From Bifidobacterium sp. ESL0745 (GTDB lineage Bacteria; Actinomycetota; Actinomycetes; Actinomycetales; Bifidobacteriaceae), in NCBI RefSeq assembly GCF_029433335.1, contig NZ_JAQTHX010000001.1, positions 1,703,667 to 1,767,666 of the forward strand: a DNA stretch of 64,000 nt, read 5' to 3'. The translations under genes and the position numbers were made by a program. Shown here piece after piece: positions 9,575 through 18,421 of this stretch. Positions within the stretch are counted from its first letter, which is position 1, and every line of letters starts with the position of its first letter. Under the pieces are notes generated by a model that saw only the letters and a program-made list of their open reading frames with translations, ran no database searches and was not told the origin of the DNA.

Positions 9575-9850
9575 ATTGGCTGATCAACTGTCGACCATCG
9601 TGGCTGTCAGCTCTCGCCGGCCATCGGCTAACGGTATCGGCTAACGACTATCTGGCCACCGAACATGGACGGCCAACTACCAACCCTCGGCTACCGGCTA
9701 CCCGCTATTGGCTCACCGGCCACCGGCTACCAACTATTGGCCACAGGCTCACCGGCCGCCGACGATGGACCACGAATGTCCAACCACCGACCATTGGGCC
9801 ACCGACTCATCAAGATGGTCCATCAAACCAGCCATTGCCCTATGGCGGGC
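9575..9850. repeat. Degenerate simple-sequence region
   Basis: About 270 bases after the DedA gene are made of loosely repeated short words such as CGGCTA, CTATTGGC, CACCGGC and CCAACTA, for example ACCGGCTACC next to CGCTATTGGC and ACCGGCCACC. No exact period is kept. Frames in it are interrupted or lack start signals, so I do not call a gene. Slippage-generated DNA is the likely origin. Confidence 0.5.
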
Positions 9851-9989
9851 TCTCACTGGTCGATAAGTCGGCATTCTTCGTCCACGAGTAAACCGACATT
9901 CCTCATTGCCACCGATAGACCCATATCCCCTCTCAGGGATTCCTTGAGCAACTATCTCGTCGATACCATACGGAGAGCATCTCCCTGAC

Positions 9990-10510
9990 ACCTTGCCCAA
10001 TCCGACCCGAAACGGCGCGCGACCCTTGATCTGCCACCAAAGCCACCAAACGAACGAGTCAAACGTTCATTATATAGATGTCAAACGTTATATATTTTTG
10101 TACATTATTTATCGATTTGTTAATTACAAATGCCTAAATCCACCAAATTTAGGGACATATTTACTATAAAATAGTAATTTAGGTATCAGAATAGCCTTTA
10201 TTCCTCGTGGATATACATCATAAATATTCTTCCCCAATTTTCCTTATTCTTTTGTTTTGCAAGCATTTTTACCGATTTTGTTGCAACAATCAACACTGAA
10301 TAACTCTAATTTAATACACTTTTGTAAGCAAGTTCACGTTGACAATTTTTCTTTTATGATAAAACACGTCTTTTCTGAGGTTTTCAAAGTATATCGTTAT
10401 ATATTAAAGGTTATTTTTGATGGAGTATGGAACGTTGGATATACGTGCAAAGAAGCCATCGACAGGAGCCTGAAAGCAATAACATCTAAGGCCAACTTGA
10501 AGGAGTCAAG
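9990..10510. other. AT-rich upstream region of the lut operon
   Basis: About 500 bases with no supported gene; 10060-10430 is very AT-rich, with runs such as TTATATATTTTT. A TTGACA lies at about 10339, but no well-spaced -10 box follows it. The lutABC promoter must lie here. No regulator gene adjoins. Confidence 0.4.
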
Positions 10511-11335
10511 ATGAAGGTAGTGATTTTCTCCACCTGCCTGGTCGACCTGATATTCCCCAATGTCGGGAAAGCCATGGTCGAAGTCCTGGAAAGGTTCGGC
10601 TGTGAAACCTACATGCCGATGCAACAGATCTGCTGCGGGCAGATCACCTATAACAGCGGGTATGTCAAGGAATCCACGGCTACGATGCACAACGAGATCG
10701 ACGCCCTGATGAGCGTCGATGCCGATTACATCGTCGGTCCCGCAGGTTCCTGCGTCAATATGCTCAAGGAACTGCAATTCCACCTGCCCAAGGGTGATGA
10801 CGAATACAAGGCCAAAGCGCACGCGATGGCCGGCAAGACCTACGAGTTCTCGCAATTCCTCTACCGCGTGCTCGGTGTGCTCGACGCCGGCGCGGAACTC
10901 GACGCCGTAGCCACGTACCATCGTTCCTGCCACATGACCCGTCTGCTCGGCGAGCGCGAGAGCCCGTATATTCTCATGGACCACGTCAAGGGACTCAAGG
11001 TGCAGGAACTGCCGCATATCGAAAACTGCTGCGGTTTCGGCGGCATGTTCTCGATGAAGGTGCCTTCGGTCTCCAAGCAAATGGTCAACGAGAAGGTGGC
11101 GGACGTCGAAAGCACCGGCGCGCAGGTGCTGATCTCCTGCGATCCGGGATGCCTGATGAACATCGGAGGCCGTTTTAACCGGCTCGGCAAAAAGATCACC
11201 ATCATGCATCTGGCGGAAGTACTCAACAGCAATGTCGACATGAGCCGCGTCAAGTATGTCAACGCCGACGAACGCAAGGCCATCGACTTGCAGGCCCTTC
11301 AACATTCCAACGCACATGAGGAGGCCTTGGTATGA
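10511..11335 (+). CDS. lutA: LutA, lactate oxidation iron-sulfur protein
   Basis: This 274-residue protein has two CCG (cysteine-rich) domains, the first with MQQICCGQ and the second with ENCCGFGGMF, as in LutA/GlpC/HdrB-type subunits. LutA, LutB and LutC together oxidise L-lactate to pyruvate in Bacillus subtilis and relatives, with LutA receiving electrons. Length and motif order match the family. The start at 10511 has AAGGAGT upstream. Its stop overlaps the lutB start in an ATGA, so the two are translationally coupled. Confidence 0.92.
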   Translation: MKVVIFSTCLVDLIFPNVGKAMVEVLERFGCETYMPMQQICCGQITYNSGYVKESTATMHNEIDALMSVDADYIVGPAGSCVNMLKELQFHLPKGDDEYKAKAHAMAGKTYEFSQFLYRVLGVLDAGAELDAVATYHRSCHMTRLLGERESPYILMDHVKGLKVQELPHIENCCGFGGMFSMKVPSVSKQMVNEKVADVESTGAQVLISCDPGCLMNIGGRFNRLGKKITIMHLAEVLNSNVDMSRVKYVNADERKAIDLQALQHSNAHEEALV

Positions 11336-13419
11336 GCAACACCAAAATGGACGGCACCATGTTCAAACGCACCGGCAAGAGGACCGGCACGATGCTGCAA
11401 TACGGCGACCCCGATTTCGTCAAGCGCGTCGAGACCAGCGAGAAGGACAAGTTCGCGCACCGCGCCATCTCCAACGCACAGGACGCGCAGTGGGTCAAGC
11501 GCGAAACCGCACGTGCGGAACTCGGCAACTGGGAGGGGTGGCGCGACCTCGGCGAGCAGATTCGCCAGCAGGCGATCCGTTATCTTCCCGATTATCTTGA
11601 GGAATTCGCTAACAACGTCGAAAAACGCGGCGGGCACGTCTTCTTCGCACAGACCGACGTCGAGGCGCGTGATTTCATCACCGATCTGGTCAAAAAGAAA
11701 CAGGCGCACAAGATTGTCAAGCCGAAGTCCATGGTCACCTCCGAGATCGGACTGGACAAGGCACTGCTGAAGATCCCCGATGTCAAGGTCACCGAAACCG
11801 ACCTGGCCGAGTTCATTCTGGAACTCGACAACTGGGACGAACCCTCCCACCTAGTCTTCCCGGCGCTGCACAAGAACCGCGATCAGGTACAGAAACTGTT
11901 CCAGAAAATCGGCTACACCGGCGACAACGACCCGCAACACGAGGCGCGTTTCTCCCGCAAGGTGCTGCGCGAGCGGTTCCTTGAGGCCGACATGTCCATC
12001 ACCGGCTGCAACTTCGCCGTCGCCGACCAGGGCATGGTCAACATCGTCACCAACGAGGGCAACGCCGACCTTTCCATGGCCATCGCGCCCACGCAGGTGG
12101 TCGTCATGGGTATGGAACGCATCGTGCCGACGCTTAAAGAGGCCGAGACGATGGACAATATGCTGGTCCGTTCCGCCGTCGGTTCCAAGCTCACCTCCTA
12201 CTGCAGCTTCGTTTCCCCGAAGCTCCCCGACGAAGCCGACGGGCCTGAGGACTTTTACGTGGTCATCGTCGACAACGGGCGTTCCAACGCTTTGGGCACC
12301 GATTTCGAGCCGATTCTGCAATGCATCCGCTGCGCTTCGTGCCTGAACGTCTGCCCGATCTACCGCAACATCGGCGGCAAGGGCTACGGCTCCATCTACC
12401 CGGGGCCGATCGGCGCCGTGCTTTCGCCGTTGCTGCAAGGCGACTACGCGGACTTCCACGACCTGCCGTACGCCTGCTCGCTGTGCTCGGCCTGCACCGC
12501 GACCTGCCCCGTGAAGATTCCGCTGCACGAGCTGCTGCTCAAGCACCGCGAGGTCGAAATGAACGACAAGCACATGGGCGACCTCATCGCCGACACCGTG
12601 ATGAAAGTCATCGGCTTGGGTACCGGCCATTCCTCGCTCTTCCGCACCGCATTGACCTTTGATCACGTCACGATGAATACCATCGCAAAGAAGGGACACA
12701 AGGATTCGTCCACGGGTACGCGCGTGCCGGACACCGCACGGAACCTCGACGAAAACGGCAAACACGAGGAATGGATGCCGTTCGTCTTCGGCGGATGGAC
12801 CAAGGTCCGCGATCTGCCGGAACCGCCGGCCCATTCCAAGAACTTCCGCACCTGGTTCAACAAGCGCAAGACGGCGCAGTACAAGGCCGCAGGCAACGAC
12901 ATGAAATGGGACAAGGCGCAGCGCGAGATTCTCGCCAAGAACCCCAATACCCCGGAGTTCGGCTCGTTTGACAACAGCGTTTCGGCGCGCAAAGTCGGCC
13001 ATGAGCAGACCACGCCGCTTTCGGACGCCACCGTGCCAGTGGCCTTGGGATCGATCGAGGAGGCCGGCACCGGCAATATACTCGCCCACACCTCGCACGA
13101 AAACGCGGTGCGGCACGGCATCGCCATCCCCGCCAACACCAAGCGACACGGCAAACCAAAAAGACGGACAAGCCGATCAAAAGCCGCGAATGCCACAGAC
13201 AGCGGCAACGCGCCGGTGACACCCAACGCTTCTGCCGCCACTGCTTCCGCCTCAGGCAATCAGGTAGTGCAACAGGCCGTCGCCAGTAACTCAACCGCGG
13301 GAACCAATCCCAAAACCACACTGCCGAAGCGTACCGCAAATGCCGCCGCGACACCGGGCAGCGCTGCCGAAACCACACCGTCGAAAAACACCGCCGCGCA
13401 CAAGGGAAAGAAGGACTGA
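11332..13419 (+). CDS. lutB: LutB, lactate oxidation ferredoxin-like protein with long C-terminal tail
   Basis: The 695-residue protein has the LUD domain in its N-terminal two thirds and then two 4Fe-4S motifs, CIRCASCLNVCP and CSLCSACTATCP. It is the central subunit of the LutABC complex. Family members are usually near 470 residues; here the conserved part ends at about residue 515 and is followed by some 180 extra residues. The last 100 of these are low-complexity (KAANATDSGNAPVTPNASAA and onward) with Lys-rich patches. The tail is in frame and intact and looks like the inserts in other proteins of this window. It overlaps lutA by four bases and precedes lutC by three. Confidence 0.92.
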   Translation: MSNTKMDGTMFKRTGKRTGTMLQYGDPDFVKRVETSEKDKFAHRAISNAQDAQWVKRETARAELGNWEGWRDLGEQIRQQAIRYLPDYLEEFANNVEKRGGHVFFAQTDVEARDFITDLVKKKQAHKIVKPKSMVTSEIGLDKALLKIPDVKVTETDLAEFILELDNWDEPSHLVFPALHKNRDQVQKLFQKIGYTGDNDPQHEARFSRKVLRERFLEADMSITGCNFAVADQGMVNIVTNEGNADLSMAIAPTQVVVMGMERIVPTLKEAETMDNMLVRSAVGSKLTSYCSFVSPKLPDEADGPEDFYVVIVDNGRSNALGTDFEPILQCIRCASCLNVCPIYRNIGGKGYGSIYPGPIGAVLSPLLQGDYADFHDLPYACSLCSACTATCPVKIPLHELLLKHREVEMNDKHMGDLIADTVMKVIGLGTGHSSLFRTALTFDHVTMNTIAKKGHKDSSTGTRVPDTARNLDENGKHEEWMPFVFGGWTKVRDLPEPPAHSKNFRTWFNKRKTAQYKAAGNDMKWDKAQREILAKNPNTPEFGSFDNSVSARKVGHEQTTPLSDATVPVALGSIEEAGTGNILAHTSHENAVRHGIAIPANTKRHGKPKRRTSRSKAANATDSGNAPVTPNASAATASASGNQVVQQAVASNSTAGTNPKTTLPKRTANAAATPGSAAETTPSKNTAAHKGKKD

Positions 13420-13422
13420 GCC

Positions 13423-14313
13423 ATGACGGATCGTGAAGTATTTCTTGACTATTTGGCGCAAAAAAGCGGACGCCCGCGCCACCAACTCAAGGATCATCCG
13501 CTCGAACCTGTGAATGATCTGCCTGAGACCACGCTTTCCGGGCATGATCAGGACGAGCTGCTTAAGATCGCACGCAAGAACGCCCCGGCGGTTCATGTGG
13601 ACTTCCAGACCACGACCAAGGCCGACCTGCCGACCGCGCTGAATGCGTTCATCGCAGCCAAGGCCATCCCGCCCGCCGATTCAAGTGTTGCCGAGCAATC
13701 TACGATAGACGATCCTGCCGCCGCTTCCGATAACCCTGCCACCTCAGCCGGCCCCACTGCGCCAGACGCGGCTTCATCCGTTGCCTCCGCTGCTACAGCC
13801 GCCTTCAACGCCGCTTCCGCCCCCACTACCTCGCCTGCCTCATCCCCTTCGGCAAAACCCTCGCTGCTATTGCCGACCGACGACGAAAACTATAAAGCGT
13901 TCGGACTGGAGCAATGGCGCGACGGGCTCGACCCGAAGCCGGCGTTTTGGGTGCCGGGAGCCGGCCGCGAGGCCAATGTCGAAGCCGCGAATCATTCGGA
14001 GGCGGCCATCGGTTTCGCGGACTTCCTGTGCGCGGAATCCTGCACCATCACCGCCCCGACCACTCCCGGCCAGGGCCGCGCGTTCCATTTCCTGCCGGTG
14101 CACTACCTGAGCATCATCCGCAAGTCCAAGATCGTGGCGCGAACCCGCCAGGCGATGGACTACTACGAACCCGCCGTGAAGTCCGGCAAGCTCAAGACCT
14201 CGAACATCAACTTCATCACCGGCACCTCATCGACCGGCGACATCGAGATGGTCCTGGTCGTCGGCGTCCACGGCCCGCTCGACATGACCTATCTGGTCGT
14301 CGAAGACATGTAG
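13423..14313 (+). CDS. lutC: LutC, LUD-domain protein with Ala/Ser-rich insert
   Basis: The 296-residue protein ends in the LUD fold typical of LutC (IGFADFLCAESCTI, LPVHYLSII, NINFITGTSSTGDIEMVLV, GVHGPLDMTYLVVED). Between the N-terminal helices and this core, residues about 86-145 form a low-complexity stretch rich in Ala, Ser, Pro and Thr (PAAASDNPATSAGPTAPDAA), which is not part of the usual LutC. The gene starts four bases after the lutB stop and closes the operon. Two hairpins and a tRNA gene follow. Confidence 0.9.
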   Translation: MTDREVFLDYLAQKSGRPRHQLKDHPLEPVNDLPETTLSGHDQDELLKIARKNAPAVHVDFQTTTKADLPTALNAFIAAKAIPPADSSVAEQSTIDDPAAASDNPATSAGPTAPDAASSVASAATAAFNAASAPTTSPASSPSAKPSLLLPTDDENYKAFGLEQWRDGLDPKPAFWVPGAGREANVEAANHSEAAIGFADFLCAESCTITAPTTPGQGRAFHFLPVHYLSIIRKSKIVARTRQAMDYYEPAVKSGKLKTSNINFITGTSSTGDIEMVLVVGVHGPLDMTYLVVEDM

Positions 14314-14325
14314 CCGGTCTGACCC

Positions 14326-14442
14326 TAAATACGTCATTTCCAGCAGTTCACACACATTTATGCTGGAAAAGGCGTATTTAGAAACTTTAAATGCGTTGTT
14401 ACCAGCATCTATACCCCACTTAGTGCTGGAAATGACGCATTT
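14326..14442. repeat. Two tandem hairpins built from one related arm sequence
   Basis: Hairpin 1 has arms at 14326-14345 and 14361-14380, hairpin 2 at 14388-14407 and 14424-14442. All four arms are variants of AAATGCGTCATTTCCAGCA or its complement. They start a few bases after lutC. A lutC terminator function is possible, but neither hairpin ends in a clean U-run and the shared arm sequence suggests a repeat family. Confidence 0.65.
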
Positions 14443-14597
14443 TGTATTCCGAATCTGACAGCAACGAAAAAGCCGGGCTCGAATAATCTCGAAATCATAG
14501 ACTGAATCGGATACGGCCATGACAACCCGCCGGATTGTGCTTGGGACTGGGTTGTACTAGAATATGTAACGTTGTCTTGAGTGAAAACTTGGGACAT

Positions 14598-14670
14598 GGG
14601 GCTGTAGCTCAGTTGGTAGAGCGCTTCGTTCGCATCGAAGAGGTCGTGGTTTCGATTACCATCAGCTCCA
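14598..14670 (+). tRNA. tRNA-Ala (anticodon CGC)
   Basis: A 73-nt cloverleaf can be drawn: acceptor GGGGCTG with CAGCTCC, D-arm GCTC/GAGC, anticodon stem CTTCG/CGAAG with loop TTCGCAT (anticodon CGC, reading GCG), T-arm GTGGT/ACCAT with loop TTCGATT, discriminator A. The 3' CCA is not encoded. A terminator follows directly. Confidence 0.95.
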
Positions 14671-14676
14671 CAAGCA

Positions 14677-14708
14677 GGGTTTTCGGCGTTTCGCCGGAAG
14701 CCCTTTTT
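14677..14708 (+). terminator. Rho-independent terminator of the tRNA gene
   Basis: GGGTTTTCGGCG and CGCCGGAAGCCC pair around a TTT loop and are followed by five T residues. It lies six bases after the tRNA and touches the stop codon of the convergent HAD gene. Confidence 0.85.
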
Positions 14709-15745
14709 CATTCGTCCATCGCGGCGATACGCTGCTCTACGTATCGTTCCAAGACCTCTGCGGTCATGCCATCGTAATTGCCGATCGAGGCGAACTGGGG
14801 GCCGGCGGAGGTGTCTGTCTTGATGTAGCCGGTTTGCGCGATGGTGGTGGCGCCTGAAGCCGCAGCCGATCGGATGCCGGTCATCGAATCCTCAAAGGCC
14901 ACACATTGTGCCATTTCGCGATAAAAATCAGCATGCACTAAATTACTATTCGCGTTATTGGCACCATTAGTTACATTCACACCGTCGATGCCGTTAGCTC
15001 CGCTCACGCTGCCTGCACTATTTGTACCGTTCGCACTATCGAAACTATTCGTGGCATTCGCAACAGGAGCAACAGGAGCAACAAACTCAGCGTCATCATT
15101 CAATCGGCCGGACTGCCCAGACGAAGTCCCAGCAATGCCGTTGGCTGCCGCGATATCTTGCGGGATATCGATGCCCACGATCTTTGCCGCGGCCAAATAC
15201 GGCGCAGGGTTCGGCTTCTTAGGCAAGTCGTCATCGCCACATACAAAACCGGCAAACGCACCCTTCGGAGCCTTGTTCACCAAGTTCTGCGCCAAGCTTC
15301 GCGGTGACGTCGTCACCAACACCGACGGAATCCCGGCCGCAACCAACGAACGCAACACGTCTTCCACCCCGGGAATCCAAGGCAGGCGTTCCGCCTCCAT
15401 ACGTTCGACGCCCCCAATCACCAACCGCGTGATCTGGTCAACCGGCAACCTGGTACCATTCTCCACCATTTTTGCGCCGACCACCGGCATCGGCTTGCCC
15501 GAGCAAGCCCAGCCAAGGCCTTCGTTCCAATAGCCGCCGTGCTCGCGGGCGACATCGATCTCAGCCTGATGCCAATATGGCTCCGAATCAATCAGCGTGC
15601 CATCCAAATCCCACAGCACGGCCCTAAGCGCGCCGCCTGATTCCCCCAAACGCCTGTTTGCATCCGCTGCAATATCCTTGTGCAATGCTGATTCCTTTCC
15701 AAACACCTTGGTGACTGCGAAACCCAAGTAACGGTTCCATTCCAA
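14708..15745 (-). CDS. HAD-superfamily phosphatase with a low-complexity insert
   Basis: The protein (up to 345 residues) is a beta-phosphoglucomutase-like HAD hydrolase: motif I LWDLDGTLIDSEPYW (nucleophile Asp46, Asp48), motif II VTTSP, motif III Lys in KKPNPAPYL, motif IV CVAFEDSMTGI. Such enzymes dephosphorylate small phospho-metabolites; the substrate is not predictable. Between motifs III and IV, residues 198-280 are an inserted Asn/Gly/Ala/Ser-rich tract (SANGNNSAGS-like). The decayed sister copy at 15875-16170 lacks this tract. The ATG at 15745 has a poor ribosome site; a TTG at 15685 with AAGGA upstream gives a start closer to motif I and may be the real one. Confidence 0.87.
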   Translation of the reverse strand: MEWNRYLGFAVTKVFGKESALHKDIAADANRRLGESGGALRAVLWDLDGTLIDSEPYWHQAEIDVAREHGGYWNEGLGWACSGKPMPVVGAKMVENGTRLPVDQITRLVIGGVERMEAERLPWIPGVEDVLRSLVAAGIPSVLVTTSPRSLAQNLVNKAPKGAFAGFVCGDDDLPKKPNPAPYLAAAKIVGIDIPQDIAAANGIAGTSSGQSGRLNDDAEFVAPVAPVANATNSFDSANGTNSAGSVSGANGIDGVNVTNGANNANSNLVHADFYREMAQCVAFEDSMTGIRSAAASGATTIAQTGYIKTDTSAGPQFASIGNYDGMTAEVLERYVEQRIAAMDE

Positions 15746-15874
15746 CAGTTTCGCTTGACATTCATTGCGCTGCTCGGAAACGGATCGGCACTTCCTGCTC
15801 TATCAAGATTTTAAACTTCTAATTCGTAGTCCAAAAGGGACATCTAAAAAAATCACAGCATCACAGACAACTTG

Positions 15875-16170
15875 TCATGGCATCCGAATGGTCGGCAACC
15901 GCTTCTTAACATATATTTCAAGCACCTCCGCATCGACCCGCATCGACATCCTTGTAGACGCTCAGAGAAGCGAGCTGAGGGCCAGTTGGAAACGTCAGTA
16001 CGTCAGCAACCGCATGGTCGTCTGAACAAGAGCAACTGCTTCAGATGCCACAGCCGACTCAAAACCGGCCATCAAATCTTCGATTGAAACACATCAATCC
16101 GCCACTATCGCTGATATGGATACCTATTATGTCTGCTTTTGCTGCAGCCAGATACGAAGCAGGATCCGGC
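15875..16170 (-). pseudogene. Decayed second copy of the HAD phosphatase
   Basis: Reading the minus strand with frame changes recovers, in order, PDPASYLAAAKADIIGIHIS, then CVSIEDLMAGFESAVASEA with VALVQT, then GPQLASL, then AEVLEIYVKKR and a stop at 15875. These match PNPAPYLAAAKIVGIDIP, CVAFEDSMTGIRSAAASGAT, GPQFASI and AEVLERYVEQR of the intact gene at 14708-15745. A TAG stands where the motif III lysine codon is expected and at least two frameshifts are present. The N-terminal half is missing. Only about six codons separate the first two blocks, so this copy never had, or lost, the 80-residue insert. Confidence 0.8.
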
Positions 16171-16192
16171 TAGCTGAAGTTAGGTCGCCATC

Positions 16193-16885
16193 TCAATCGA
16201 AATAGTGGCCCCAAACGACCAGTGAACGGGGATCGACGAACGGGTCGGAATGCGAATCGCCATCAGAATTGGCTGCGTGACGGGGCTTGTGAACGCTTTG
16301 CTGCTGCGTCAGATCGGCTCCGTCCTCGTCTGATGGCTTCTGCGAACCGGAAGCATACGGATCGGCAGCCTGGTTGACATAGTACGGCCGGCCGGGAAGT
16401 TCACGGGTGTGGGCCTGCACCTCGTGACGCCAGCGACGGGCCTGGCGCGAGCGCTGGATCTCGGTGATTCCGCCTTCAGGATCAGCCGCAAAAATACTGG
16501 AACCACGCGGACGTTCAAGACGTCTCACCTCGCGCCGCAACTGGCGGTTCTCCTCCTGCAAGTCGAGAATCCGTGAGATGCCGGCGAGGTTGACGCCGTC
16601 TTCCTGACTCATCTGCTGGGCTTCGGCAAGCTTATGCACATCACGCAGGGAATAACGGCGGGCGCCGCCTTCCGTACGCTGCGGAACGATGAGCCCCTGA
16701 CGGTCGTATTGACGCAGTGTCTGGGGATGGATGTTGGCCAGTTGCGCGGCACGACCGACACTGAACACCGGCAGATCGATATCGAAACCGACGTCGTCGG
16801 CACCGTCCAGATCCGCGCGCTTCTCGACCAGCGCGACGGCGCACAACCCGTAGAGCGCCTGTACTTCACGAGAAATCCGAGCCAT
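16193..16885 (-). CDS. hspR: HspR, MerR-family heat-shock repressor
   Basis: The 230-residue protein has a MerR-type winged helix (FSVGRAAQLANIHPQTLRQY, then DRQGLIVPQR and GGARRYSLRDVHKL) and a following coiled coil (LQEENRQLRREVRRLE). This is the HspR signature, and its position after dnaK-grpE-dnaJ confirms it. HspR, helped by DnaK, represses the operon through HAIR sites; two such sites lie before dnaK. The C-terminal 90 residues are a polar tail, longer than in many HspR proteins. Of two nearby ATGs, 16885 has the better spacing to GGAGG (eight bases) than 16894. It lies 395 bases after dnaJ, so it may also have its own promoter. Confidence 0.93.
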   Translation of the reverse strand: MARISREVQALYGLCAVALVEKRADLDGADDVGFDIDLPVFSVGRAAQLANIHPQTLRQYDRQGLIVPQRTEGGARRYSLRDVHKLAEAQQMSQEDGVNLAGISRILDLQEENRQLRREVRRLERPRGSSIFAADPEGGITEIQRSRQARRWRHEVQAHTRELPGRPYYVNQAADPYASGSQKPSDEDGADLTQQQSVHKPRHAANSDGDSHSDPFVDPRSLVVWGHYFD

Positions 16886-16991
16886 TACATTCACCTCCGC
16901 TCGTTACTGTCTGTCACTTCATTCATAACGTATGACGCTGACTGCTTTATCCGTCATTGTCATACAAACTGCCTAGCCAACCTGGAACTGC

Positions 16992-17042
16992 TTGATTGGT
17001 CTATCCGCAACGTTCCTACATAGTCACGCATAGACCAATCAA
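16992..17042. other. Inverted repeat between dnaJ and hspR
   Basis: Perfect 13-bp arms TTGATTGGTCTAT (16992-17004) and ATAGACCAATCAA (17030-17042) flank 25 bases. No U-run follows on the minus strand. It may be an mRNA processing or stability hairpin or a protein-binding site in the dnaJ-hspR gap (16886-17280); nothing else is seen in that gap. Confidence 0.5.
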
Positions 17043-17280
17043 ACAGCCTATCGCTTGACTTGATGAATACGACCAATCGTCGCGATCCATTAAATCAATA
17101 CGTCAACCACACATTTCAGCCGGAGCCCGAACCAAACCAACGGTTCTTCAACCAGCCATTTCATTGTCAGGTTTGGCAGCCGGTTCACAGCAAACCGACC
17201 GCCAACCCACATTTCCGCAACATTCAAGCCGAATATCATTCATCTCTATCCGGCTCTGCCATCAGCCGTAGCCGCACGAA

Positions 17281-18297
17281 TCACTCGCGCTCTTTGGCCA
17301 CCTCGTCCACGAACTCGGCAGAGTTCTTGTCAAACTCCTTGGCGTCGTGCTTCTGCGCCATGGTGGGCCTGCTCGGCACGCGAATCTCAATGCGTCCGAC
17401 CAAGTCACCATCACGGCCAGGAACACCCTTGCCGCCGATGCGAACCTCGGTACCGCTCGACGTGCCAGCCGGCACGCGGAACGTGACTTCCTTGCCGTCT
17501 AAATCAAGCACCTTGACACGGGCACCTGCCACCGCCTCACCGATGGTGACCGGCAACGGCATCACGATGTTGTTGCCGTCGAGGCTGAACTTCGTATCGT
17601 TCTTGACGTGAATCTTCAGGTACATATCGCCTGCGGACCCGCCGTTGGAGCCATGCTTGCCCCTGCCGGGAAGCCGCATCTTCTTTCCGTCACTCATACC
17701 GGCCGGAACGTGGGCCTTGAACTTGCGTCCACCAGACGTAAGCGAAATGGTCGCGCCTTTCACCGCTTGACGGAACGTCAACGTGATGTTCTTGGTGAGA
17801 TCATCGCCACGCACCGCTTCCTGCGGTTCGCGGTAGCTGCTCGACCCGCCGCCGTAACCGGCGCCATAGGGCGAGCCCGAACCCGCGTTGCCGAACATCG
17901 AGAAGATGTCGTTCAAGTTGGTCGGACCGCCGCCGGAGGTCGAGAAGCGAACCCCACCGGGGCCGCCCGCACCTCCGCCGAACATCGAGAAGATGTCGGA
18001 GAAGTCGGAGGCTCCCCCGCCGAACCCGCCTTGCCCGGACCCGCCGGCGAACCTTGCGCCGCCGCCCGCGAACTGGCGGATCGCATCGTACTTGCGCCGC
18101 TGATCGGCGTTGTTGAGCACGTCGTAGGCCTCCGAGATGTCCTTGAACTTCTCCTCGGCCTCTTTGGTCTTGTTGAGATCCGGATGATACTTACGCGCGA
18201 GCTTGCGGTAAGCCTTGGTGATCTCCGCGCTCGTCGCGTCCTTGGAGACGCCGAGCACCTTGTAAAAATCTTTATCTAGCCATTCATTCTCAGCCAT
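17281..18297 (-). CDS. dnaJ: DnaJ-type co-chaperone lacking the zinc finger
   Basis: The 338-residue protein has an N-terminal J domain with the HPD motif ([12 protein letters not shown]), a Gly/Phe/Ser-rich region (about residues 75-165, with two DIFSMFG segments), and two C-terminal beta-sandwich domains ([30 protein letters not shown]). The CXXCXGXG zinc repeats of full DnaJ are absent, so it is a class B (CbpA-like) J protein. It stimulates DnaK ATPase and delivers unfolded substrates. The start at 18297 has GGAGGG upstream; the longer frame to 18378 runs into the intergenic hairpin. Third gene of the heat-shock operon. Confidence 0.93.
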   Translation of the reverse strand: MAENEWLDKDFYKVLGVSKDATSAEITKAYRKLARKYHPDLNKTKEAEEKFKDISEAYDVLNNADQRRKYDAIRQFAGGGARFAGGSGQGGFGGGASDFSDIFSMFGGGAGGPGGVRFSTSGGGPTNLNDIFSMFGNAGSGSPYGAGYGGGSSSYREPQEAVRGDDLTKNITLTFRQAVKGATISLTSGGRKFKAHVPAGMSDGKKMRLPGRGKHGSNGGSAGDMYLKIHVKNDTKFSLDGNNIVMPLPVTIGEAVAGARVKVLDLDGKEVTFRVPAGTSSGTEVRIGGKGVPGRDGDLVGRIEIRVPSRPTMAQKHDAKEFDKNSAEFVDEVAKERE

Positions 18298-18359
18298 ATC
18301 ACTGCCCTCCTTTTCGGGCCCTAAGCCGGTACATTCCTGCAACGACTTCACAAACGATA

Positions 18360-18393
18360 AGTGCGACCCTCCGGCCACGCGGGGAATCGCACT
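18360..18393 (-). other. Hairpin between grpE and dnaJ
   Basis: Arms AGTGCGA and TCGCACT with an inner CCC/GGGG pairing lie in the 124-base grpE-dnaJ gap. It has no U-run and could mark mRNA processing or partial termination, setting dnaJ expression below dnaK-grpE. Confidence 0.45.
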
Positions 18394-18421
18394 CTACGTA
18401 TTACGTCGTTACGGGAACCCG

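Noticed and set aside
9665..9988. A 107-codon frame after dedA
   Set aside because: Lies in the degenerate simple-sequence region and has no start signal or motif.
10257..10514. An 85-codon frame before lutA
   Set aside because: AT-rich DNA, no start signal, and it overlaps the lutA ribosome site.
11851..13149. A 432-codon minus-strand frame opposite lutB
   Set aside because: Antisense shadow of lutB.
15765..16025. An 86-codon plus-strand frame
   Set aside because: The region is explained by the minus-strand HAD remnant.
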